Origin: Oscillospiraceae bacterium
GTDB lineage: Bacteria; Bacillota_A; Clostridia; Oscillospirales; Oscillospiraceae
DNA: 45,745 nt
Assembly: GCA_017398105.1 (NCBI GenBank)
Contig: JAFQHF010000179.1
Coordinates: 1-45,745, forward strand
Direction of reading: 5' to 3'
Positions 40,316-45,745 of this stretch are shown piece by piece. How positions within the stretch are numbered: position 1 is the first letter of the stretch; each line of letters opens with the position of its first letter. The position numbers and the translations under genes were made by a program. A model generated the notes under the pieces. The model did not search any database. It was not told the origin of the DNA and saw only the letters and a program-made list of their open reading frames with translations.

Positions 40316-40861
40316 TCAGGGAATCAGCTTCTTGGGCTTCATATACCGCTCCTCTTCGGAGAAGATACAGCCGCAGTATTTCTGCATGTAGAACCCATGC
40401 TCCCGGGCGAAGTTCTGGCCGTCCCTGAAATAGGGCCGGAAATCCCGGTACAGGAACTGGACACCAAATTCGGCAGCCGCCCGCTCGGCAACTTCGCGCA
40501 TCAGCTCGTGATTCTGGTAAGGGCTGATGAACAGGCTGGATGTAAAGCTGTCGAAGCCTCCTTCGGCAGCCTGCTTCGCCGTTTCAAACAGGCGCATCTC
40601 ATAGCACTTGCCGCAGCGGTGCGCAATGTCGTCGGCCACAGCCCGGACAAAGGGCCGCAGGGCGTATTCGTTTTTCATGATCAGGGGCAGCTCGATGACC
40701 TTGGCATAGTCTTCCAGGCAGGTACGCCGGGCCCGGTTTTCCGTCACCGGATGGATGTTGGGGTTGTACCAGAAGCCGGTGACCTCGATGCCGTCTGTAC
40801 GCAGCACTTCAATGGGCTGGTTGGCACAGGGGGCGCAGCAAATGTGCATCAGCGTTTTCAT
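40316..40861 (-). CDS. queH: epoxyqueuosine reductase QueH
   Basis: Last step of queuosine synthesis in tRNA, reducing epoxyqueuosine; QueH is the non-cobalamin type (DUF208). 181 residues with the metal/Fe-S cysteines in MHICCAPCANQP (8, 9, 12), HRCGKCYEMRL (83, 86) and YCGCIF. The start follows CGGAGG. Own promoter. Confidence 0.95.
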   Translation of the reverse strand: MKTLMHICCAPCANQPIEVLRTDGIEVTGFWYNPNIHPVTENRARRTCLEDYAKVIELPLIMKNEYALRPFVRAVADDIAHRCGKCYEMRLFETAKQAAEGGFDSFTSSLFISPYQNHELMREVAERAAAEFGVQFLYRDFRPYFRDGQNFAREHGFYMQKYCGCIFSEEERYMKPKKLIP

Positions 40862-40890
40862 AAAAGCCCTCCGGAAAAATTTTACAGGGT

Positions 40891-40919
40891 ATTATAGCAT
40901 AAAGCAGAATAAATATCAA
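40891..40919 (-). promoter_or_regulatory. queH promoter
   Basis: Minus-strand -35 TTGATA (40914-40919), 17-bp spacer, -10 TATAAT (40891-40896), about 30 nt before the start. Confidence 0.75.
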
Positions 40920-40942
40920 GAAATTTCAAAGAAATACTCAAC

Positions 40943-41076
40943 GTAGGGGAGGGATTCATCCCTCCCTCTGCCCGCCGTCAATTGAGCAGCTGGAACATAC
41001 GCAAACGCCGGACTGACGTATCCACATCACCGATTCCATATCGTGACGTTAAGGGAGGGATAAATCCCTCCCCTAC
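40943..41076. repeat. family A repeat A15
   Basis: Left arm GGAGGGATTCATCCCTCC, right arm GGAGGGATAAATCCCTCC; ends GTAGGGG/CCCCTAC. Lies between queH and mtaB. Confidence 0.85.
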
Positions 41077-41086
41077 GGAATACGTA

Positions 41087-42367
41087 TTACGTTCCCTTCA
41101 CGCCGTCTTTGTAGACTTCTGTGATGGTTATATTGCGGATCTCATTGTGAAGATTGTCACCTTCCACATACACTTTGACATAGTTGGGAGCGTGGCCGGT
41201 GTAGTACTGCCCGTCCTTTTCTTCGAACAGCACCGACTGGGCAGTACCGATCAGGTTTTCCCGGTAGCGGATGCTCATTTCCTCGGCCACGGCGATGGCT
41301 GCCCGGCTCCGGGCCTCCTTGGTGGCATTGTTATGCTGGCCGGGCATCTTGTCCGCCGGGGTGCCGGGACGGCGGGAATAGGGGAAGATGTGCATATCCG
41401 CGAAGGCGCACTTTCGGATGAAGGCCAGACTTTCGGCAAACTCCTCCTCGGTCTCTCCGGGGAAGGCCACGATCATGTCCGTGGTGACGGCACAGCCGGG
41501 GAAATAGGTTTCCAGCAGGCGCACACTTTCGTAATACCGGGCAGTGTCATACTTTCGCTTCATGCGCGCAAGCACCGTATCCGAGCCGCTCTGCAGAGAC
41601 AGGTGGAACTGAGGACACAGATTGGGGAAGTCCTTCAGCCGCCGGCAGAAATCCTCCGTGACGATTCTGGGTTCCAGAGAGCCCAGGCGGATTCGCAGCT
41701 GCGGCACCGCTTCGCAGATGGCCTCGATGAGGGTGGTGACCTGAGGCTTTCCCGGCAGGTCGGCGCCCCATCCGGCGATCTCGATGCCCGTTACCACGAT
41801 CTCCCGGTAACCTCTTGCGGCCAGTTCCTTTGCCTGCTCCACCGCCAGCTCCAGCGGTGCGGAACGGATAGGGCCCCGGGTATAGGGGATGATGCAGTAG
41901 GTGCAGAAATTCACGCAGCCGTCCTGCACCTTCAGCATGGCCCGGGTCCGCTCCTCCAGACCGCCGGCGGGCAGGATCTCAAATTCCCGGCGGCGCAGGG
42001 CGTTGTCCAGATTTTCCTGATGGGTTCTGGTTTCCAGGGTTTTCAGCAGCAGCTCCACAAATTCCTGCCGCGATCCGCTGCCGCCGATCACATCCACGCC
42101 CAAAGCCCGGACGGCTTCGGCATCGTGCTGGGAATAGCAGCCGCAGACACCGATGACCGCATGGGGATTGTCCCGGCGGCACCGGCGGATGACCGCCCGG
42201 TTTTTCTTGTCCGCCACGGCAGTGACAGAGCAGGTATTGATCACGTAAGCATCGCATTTTTGTGCAAAGGTGCCGATCTCATGGCCCTTTTCGGACAGAA
42301 AACGCTCCATGGCCTGGGTCTCATATTGATTGGTCTTGCAGCCCAAGGTATAAAAAGCAAACTTCAT
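41087..42367 (-). CDS. mtaB: tRNA t6A37 methylthiotransferase MtaB
   Basis: Radical-SAM enzyme that converts t6A37 to ms2t6A37. 426 residues: N-terminal UPF0004 domain (FAFYTLGCKTNQYETQAM, VINTCSV, VCGCYSQ), the radical-SAM cluster GCVNFCTYCIIPYTRG, and a C-terminal TRAM domain (~365 on). YTLGCKTNQ marks MtaB rather than MiaB or RimO. Functionally linked to tsaB/tsaE, which make its t6A substrate. Confidence 0.94.
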   Translation of the reverse strand: MKFAFYTLGCKTNQYETQAMERFLSEKGHEIGTFAQKCDAYVINTCSVTAVADKKNRAVIRRCRRDNPHAVIGVCGCYSQHDAEAVRALGVDVIGGSGSRQEFVELLLKTLETRTHQENLDNALRRREFEILPAGGLEERTRAMLKVQDGCVNFCTYCIIPYTRGPIRSAPLELAVEQAKELAARGYREIVVTGIEIAGWGADLPGKPQVTTLIEAICEAVPQLRIRLGSLEPRIVTEDFCRRLKDFPNLCPQFHLSLQSGSDTVLARMKRKYDTARYYESVRLLETYFPGCAVTTDMIVAFPGETEEEFAESLAFIRKCAFADMHIFPYSRRPGTPADKMPGQHNNATKEARSRAAIAVAEEMSIRYRENLIGTAQSVLFEEKDGQYYTGHAPNYVKVYVEGDNLHNEIRNITITEVYKDGVKGT

Positions 42368-42424
42368 TTGTCAAATCCACCAATTACATTTTTGTTTCTT
42401 TGTTTTAATCGTCCAAACCGACAG

Positions 42425-42452
42425 TTGATTTTCCACAAAAAACTGCTATAAT
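42425..42452 (+). promoter_or_regulatory. promoter of the HPr-like gene
   Basis: -35 TTGATT (42425-42430), 16-bp spacer, -10 TATAAT (42447-42452). Confidence 0.65.
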
Positions 42453-42507
42453 AATTAGCAACCGCTTTTTTGTGGGAGCTTGGGTTGATCTTCGATCATT
42501 GTCCCCC

Positions 42508-42536
42508 ATTATACACGAAAAACGCGATTTTGTACA
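42508..42536 (-). promoter_or_regulatory. mtaB promoter
   Basis: Minus-strand -35 TGTACA (42531-42536), 17-bp spacer, -10 TATAAT (42508-42513). It lies downstream of the opposing HPr-like promoter, so the two 5' leaders would overlap. Confidence 0.6.
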
Positions 42537-42554
42537 GTTCAGGGGGACACAATT

Positions 42555-42794
42555 ATGCAGGAATTTTGGATTCGGCTGGGCAGCGTCAAAGACGTTCAGG
42601 ATTTCGTGGACAACGCCGCCACACGTCCCTACCCTGTAGTCGTACGGGATTCCCACAACAAGATCAGCGCTGACAGCTTCATGGAGCTGTTCTGTCTGGA
42701 CTTTACCCAGCCCCTGCGGGTCGTTGCCAACTGCTCTTACGAGCAGGTTCAGGATCTGATCCGCGATCTTGACCGTCTGGTGGTCAGGGATTAA
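42555..42794 (+). CDS. HPr-fold protein lacking the phosphorylatable histidine (Crh-like)
   Basis: A 79-residue HPr-like protein. The C-terminal half matches HPr (ISADSFMELFCLDFTQPLRVVANC, then a final helix), with Ser41 at the place of regulatory Ser46. The GLHARPA active-site motif is gone: its place reads LGSVKDVQDFVDN, with no His (the only His is residue 34). It cannot carry PTS phosphate in the usual way and may be a regulatory partner like Bacillus Crh. Starts behind AGGGGG; monocistronic with a good terminator. Confidence 0.8.
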   Translation: MQEFWIRLGSVKDVQDFVDNAATRPYPVVVRDSHNKISADSFMELFCLDFTQPLRVVANCSYEQVQDLIRDLDRLVVRD

Positions 42795-42811
42795 ATATGG
42801 CTCTAGCAGCA

Positions 42812-42843
42812 CCGTCCCGGGAATACCTGGGGCGGGTTTTTTT
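42812..42843 (+). terminator. terminator of the HPr-like gene
   Basis: 10-bp stem CCGTCCCGGG with CCTGGGGCGG (42812-42821, 42826-42835; two G-T pairs), loop AATA, followed by GTTTTTTT. Confidence 0.9.
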
Positions 42844-42908
42844 GCCTCCGTACAGCCGTGCTGTTGCTGCAGCAAAGGATCGTTTCCCGGCACAGGGATC
42901 GACCAATT

Positions 42909-43013
42909 GTAGGGTCGGATTTGTAATCCGCCCTCTGGATACCGGCAATTGTACGGTGGATTTTACTGTGAATGCATCGGCAGGGTTAGGGCGGATTAAA
43001 AATCCGCCCCTAC
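42909..43013. repeat. family A repeat A16
   Basis: Left arm around CGGATTTGTAATCCG, right arm GGCGGATTAAAAATCCGCC; ends GTAGGG/CCCCTAC. Main content of the 328-nt gap before lspA, together with the HPr-like terminator and the lspA promoter. Confidence 0.8.
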
Positions 43014-43064
43014 ATATACATGCTGACTAAGCGTACGCCAAATGATAATTTCCCACCCGGAAAT

Positions 43065-43093
43065 TTGACTTTCCCCTGTTCCCATGGTATCAT
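43065..43093 (+). promoter_or_regulatory. lspA promoter
   Basis: -35 TTGACT (43065-43070), 17-bp spacer, -10 TATCAT (43088-43093). Confidence 0.75.
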
Positions 43094-43122
43094 GAAGGGT
43101 AATGAATCAGGAGGATCTTTCC

Positions 43123-43602
43123 ATGACATTTCTCTATTATACCCTCTTCGTGGCCTTTATCGTGGCTGCGGACCAGTTTACCAAATATCTGACTGTGGCA
43201 AACATCGCCCTGTTTGAGGATATCCCCTTCATTCCCGGCCTGCTGCAGCTGACCTATGTACGCAATACCGGCGCAGCCTTCTCCTCCTTCGAGGGCCAGC
43301 AGTGGCTGTTTGCGCTGATTTTTGCGGTCTTCACCGGCATGATCATCTATGAGTATTTCAAAAACGCCATGGGCTTTCTCCCCTTCGAGCGCTGGTGCAT
43401 CGCGGCCATCTACGGCGGCGGCCTGGGCAATATGATCGACCGGGTCAGAATGGGCTATGTGGTGGATATGATCGAGACCACCTTCATGGAATTTCCCGTA
43501 TTCAATGTGGCAGACTGCTTCATCACCTGCGGCAGCATTCTGCTGATCGTCCACCTGTTCCTGTTCAACAAGGGCTTCTGGAAGGACGACAAAAAAGCAT
43601 AA
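43123..43602 (+). CDS. lspA: lipoprotein signal peptidase (signal peptidase II)
   Basis: Membrane aspartic protease that removes lipoprotein signal peptides. 159 residues, four membrane helices, with the conserved ADQFTK, RNTGAAFS, and catalytic aspartates in GGGLGNMIDRVRMGYVVDM and FNVADCFI. The ATG at 43123 follows AGGAGGA; the ORF from 43102 starts before that ribosome site. Followed by an RluD-type gene, the common lspA-rluD order. Confidence 0.95.
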   Translation: MTFLYYTLFVAFIVAADQFTKYLTVANIALFEDIPFIPGLLQLTYVRNTGAAFSSFEGQQWLFALIFAVFTGMIIYEYFKNAMGFLPFERWCIAAIYGGGLGNMIDRVRMGYVVDMIETTFMEFPVFNVADCFITCGSILLIVHLFLFNKGFWKDDKKA

Positions 43603-43610
43603 CGCGCCCT

Positions 43611-43629
43611 GTAGGGCAGCCCGCCCTAC
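43611..43629. repeat. family A repeat A17, collapsed to one hairpin
   Basis: GTAGGGC/GCCCTAC arms with loop AGCCC in the 58-nt lspA-RluD gap. Confidence 0.7.
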
Positions 43630-43660
43630 ATCGCAATCCCCCCGTCAAGGAGGAACTTTT

Positions 43661-44566
43661 GTGACATTATATGCAGATATCCCCGGCGAGCGGCTGGATG
43701 CCTTTCTGGCCCGGTGCGCCGAAAACTTAAGCCGCAGCGCCGCCCAGAAGCTGATCGAAGAGGGCGCTGTGACCCGCAACGGAAAAAAAGGCAAAAAAAA
43801 TGACAAGCTGAACATTGGCGATGCCATCGCATACGAAATCCCCGAAGCAAAGCCCGTGGACATCCAGCCCACCGAGATGCAGCTGGACATCGTTTACGAG
43901 GATGAGGACCTGCTGGTGATCAACAAGCCCAAAGGACTCGTCGTTCATCCGGCGGCGGGCCACCAGGACGATACCCTGGTAAATGGCCTTTTGTATGCCC
44001 TGGGCGATGACCTGTCCGGCATCAACGGCGAGCTGCGGCCCGGCATCGTCCACCGGATCGACAAGGACACCTCCGGACTGCTGGCGGTGGCAAAAAACGA
44101 TCTGGCCCACGCCATGCTGGCAAGCCAGCTGAAGGATCATTCCATGGCCCGCACCTATGAGGCCATTGTCTGCGGCTCCTTCCGGGAGGACACCGGCACC
44201 GTGGATGCTCCCATCGGCCGGCACCCCAGCGACCGGAAGAAAATGTGCGTCACCGAGCGCAATTCCAAGCGCGCCGTAACCCACTGGGAGGTGGTGGCCC
44301 GATACCGGGGCTATACCCACATCCGCTGCAAGCTGGAAACCGGCCGCACCCACCAGATTCGTGTCCACATGGCCCATATCGGCCATCCTATCCTGGGCGA
44401 CACCGTCTACGGCCGGAAAAAGCCGGAGCTGGGTCAGGACAGCCAGTGCCTCCACGCAGGAGCCTTGTGCTTTACCCATCCCAGAGACGGCAGGCCCGTG
44501 ATGGTATTTGCAGAGCTTCCCCGGTATTTCAAGGAGGTTCTCGCAAAATTGGAGAAAATGGGCTGA
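43661..44566 (+). CDS. RluD-family 23S rRNA pseudouridine synthase
   Basis: 301 residues from GTG 43661 behind AGGAGGA. An N-terminal S4 RNA-binding domain (~10-70, GERLDAFLARCAENLSRSAAQKLIEEGAV) then the RluA/RluD catalytic domain with HRIDKDTSGLLAVAK (catalytic Asp in RIDKDTSG), the LVHPAAGH region and GRTHQIRVHMAHIGHPILGD. It makes pseudouridines in 23S rRNA helix 69 or similar sites. In the lspA transcript. Confidence 0.94.
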   Translation: MTLYADIPGERLDAFLARCAENLSRSAAQKLIEEGAVTRNGKKGKKNDKLNIGDAIAYEIPEAKPVDIQPTEMQLDIVYEDEDLLVINKPKGLVVHPAAGHQDDTLVNGLLYALGDDLSGINGELRPGIVHRIDKDTSGLLAVAKNDLAHAMLASQLKDHSMARTYEAIVCGSFREDTGTVDAPIGRHPSDRKKMCVTERNSKRAVTHWEVVARYRGYTHIRCKLETGRTHQIRVHMAHIGHPILGDTVYGRKKPELGQDSQCLHAGALCFTHPRDGRPVMVFAELPRYFKEVLAKLEKMG

Positions 44567-44634
44567 CTGATCCCCTCAACCCATCGACATCAAACCGGGT
44601 CTATTCATTCCGAACAAATCCACAAACCAAAGGC

Positions 44635-44662
44635 TAAGGGAGGATTAAAAATCCTCCCCTAC
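44635..44662. repeat. family A right half-element A18
   Basis: Only the right arm, GGAGGATTAAAAATCCTCC with CCCCTAC, remains upstream of the HAD gene; no left arm is visible. Confidence 0.7.
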
Positions 44663-44691
44663 GATCCGTTATTTGAACAGGAGAAGCACTC

Positions 44692-45546
44692 ATGGGCATT
44701 TATTCCGACATCTTACTGACCGTTGACTATGACCGTACCCTGACCGCGCCGGATTCCACCATTCCGGAGCGGAATCTGGAGGCCATCCGGTATTTCATGG
44801 AAAACGGCGGTGCCTTTACCGTCAACACAGGCCGCAGTGTCCCTATGACCAAGGTATTCCGGGACCGGGTGCCGGTCAATGCGCCCCTTCTGCTGTACAA
44901 CGGCTCCGCAGCCTTCGACCCCAATGCAGGAGCCCTCAGCTTTTGCCATGAGATCCCCCTGGAGCTGTGGGAAACTGTCCGCACATGCCAGAAGCTGTTC
45001 CCCGACCTGACGGTGGAGGTGCAGGGTGTGGATGCCCACTACCGGTTCACGGAAAATCCCGCCTGGGATGCCTTCAGCGATCACCAGCAGTGTGCCCGGG
45101 GCTTTGCAAAACCCGGAGACGACCTGGGCCCCTTCCTGAAATTTACGCTTTACGGGCAGTTCCGGGACGTGACGGTGGCCAGCATGTTTGACGGCAGCCC
45201 GGAGGAACGCCGCCGGATGGACGAAGCCGAAGCCCTGCTCAAAGAAACATTCGGTGAACACTGTGAGGTCTTCCGGGCAGCCACCCGGATCATCGATGTC
45301 CACGCCAAGGGGGTCTCCAAAGCCCGCTCCGCCCGGGAGCTGCAGCAGCGGCTGGGAAGAAAGATCCTGGTCTGCGTGGGCGATGCGGAGAACGACCTGC
45401 CCATGATGCGTGACGCGGATTACGCCTTTGCCCCTGCCGACGGCATCATCGCAAAGCACTTCCAGACCGTGTGCAACTGCGCCGATGGTGCGGTGGCAGA
45501 TGTGATCTACGAAAAAATTCCGGAAATTTTGAAAAAAGAAGCTTGA
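44692..45546 (+). CDS. Cof-type HAD-IIB sugar/nucleotide phosphatase
   Basis: A 284-residue Cof/HAD-IIB hydrolase. Motif I is LTVDYDRTLTAPDSTIP (DxD kept, but DYDRT instead of the usual DLDGT), motif II VNTGRS, motif III lysine in HAKGVSKA, motif IV VGDAENDLPMMRDADYAFA. The large alpha/beta cap lies at ~85-195. Likely a sugar-phosphate or cofactor phosphatase. Its stop codon lies within the -35 hexamer of the tRNA promoter. Confidence 0.92.
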   Translation: MGIYSDILLTVDYDRTLTAPDSTIPERNLEAIRYFMENGGAFTVNTGRSVPMTKVFRDRVPVNAPLLLYNGSAAFDPNAGALSFCHEIPLELWETVRTCQKLFPDLTVEVQGVDAHYRFTENPAWDAFSDHQQCARGFAKPGDDLGPFLKFTLYGQFRDVTVASMFDGSPEERRRMDEAEALLKETFGEHCEVFRAATRIIDVHAKGVSKARSARELQQRLGRKILVCVGDAENDLPMMRDADYAFAPADGIIAKHFQTVCNCADGAVADVIYEKIPEILKKEA

Positions 45547-45571
45547 CAACAGGCCGTTTCCATGGTAAAAT
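45543..45571 (+). promoter_or_regulatory. promoter of the tRNA-Gly/tRNA-Arg unit
   Basis: -35 TTGACA (45543-45548), 17-bp spacer, -10 TAAAAT (45566-45571). The TGA stop of the HAD gene (45544-45546) lies inside the -35. Confidence 0.8.
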
Positions 45572-45604
45572 TCTCTGGCTGAAACAGCTATAGACAGAGG
45601 ATTT

Positions 45605-45678
45605 GCGGGTGTAGTTCAATGGTAGAACACCAGCCTTCCAAGCTGGATACGCGGGTCCGATTCCCGTCACCCGCTCCA
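45605..45678 (+). tRNA. tRNA-Gly (anticodon TCC)
   Basis: Full cloverleaf: acceptor GCGGGTG/CACCCGC, D arm with TAGTTCAATGGTAGAAC, anticodon stem CCAGC/GCTGG with loop CTTCCAA (anticodon TCC), T loop GTCCGATTCCC-type, discriminator T and encoded CCA (45676-45678). Confidence 0.97.
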
Positions 45679-45685
45679 TAGAAAT

Positions 45686-45745
45686 GCGCCAGTAGCTCAG
45701 CTGGATAGAGCAACTGCCTTCTAAGCAGTAGGTCAGGGGTTCGAG
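45686..45745 (+). tRNA. tRNA-Arg (anticodon TCT), 3' end beyond window
   Basis: 5' acceptor GCGCCAG, D arm GCTCAGCTGGATAGAGC, anticodon stem ACTGC/GCAGT with loop CTTCTAA (anticodon TCT), variable loop and T arm begun (AGGGGTTCGAG). The 3' acceptor is cut off. Seven nt after tRNA-Gly. Confidence 0.93.

Noticed and set aside
40982..42451. Plus-strand ORF opposite mtaB
   Set aside because: Antisense shadow beginning inside repeat A15.

Overview
The window reads as chromosome from a moderately GC-rich, Gram-positive Clostridia-type bacterium. An uncultured gut member of the Oscillospiraceae/Ruminococcaceae is the best guess. The reasons are the Firmicutes-type rimP-nusA-ylxR-ylxQ-infB operon, the acetyl branch of lysine synthesis, a TPP-riboswitch ThiT transporter, QueH and MtaB, strong AGGAGG ribosome sites, sigma-A promoters of the TTGACA/17 bp/TATAAT type, and dense small palindromic repeats. 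Genus is not decidable from the sequence alone. No phage genes, transposase or CRISPR array were seen.

Layout. 1-4089 (minus): rimP, nusA, ylxR, ylxQ and infB (cut by the left edge), with a strong promoter and a leader hairpin. 4343-9944 (minus): malQ with its own promoter and a LacI-type operator, a YhcH-family/DUF89 pair, a udk/HAD pair and murI. 10083-12983: a cysteine hydrolase, and an AraC regulator divergent from a dicarboxylate/amino-acid symporter. 13104-16499: a divergent lysine/diaminopimelate cluster (aminotransferase and deacetylase on minus, dapH on plus) followed by a 52-residue Cys-rich membrane protein. 16688-19519: a large secreted PHP-type phosphoesterase. 19852-23734 (minus): rlmA, prfA, tsaE, tsaB, upp. 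24025-31625: a polysaccharide deacetylase, then maf-mreC-mreD-pbp2 on minus, a four-helix-bundle (S23-type) gene and a U32 peptidase. 31967-37262: small exporter, HIT protein, TPP riboswitch with thiT, zinc-ribbon proteins, a YegP-like protein and a membrane-anchored GH25 lysozyme. 37316-42536 (minus): lipid kinase, rlmL with an upstream in-frame DUF559 ORF, queH, mtaB. 42425-45745 (plus): a Crh-like HPr protein, lspA, an RluD-type synthase, a Cof-type HAD phosphatase, tRNA-Gly(TCC) and the 5' part of tRNA-Arg(TCT).

The genes are mostly housekeeping: translation and RNA modification, cell-wall elongation, precursor supply (murI, dap genes) and nucleotide salvage (udk, upp).

What is unusual is the intergenic DNA. 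Five families of small hairpin repeats fill most gaps. Family A has about 18 copies with GTAGGG/CCCTAC ends, each end a palindrome. Families B and C are inverted repeats built from 7-nt units. Family D is two copies of a ~187-nt, four-hairpin element. Family E is three pairs of inverted double-hairpin arms. In A, D and E the base pairing is kept while the paired sequence changes from copy to copy. One C element has an S23-type four-helix-bundle gene in its loop, and one E element holds a DUF559 endonuclease-like gene. Repeats also rewrite gene ends: TsaB and the lipid kinase both finish in Asn-Ala-Lys-Cys plus stop supplied by family C.
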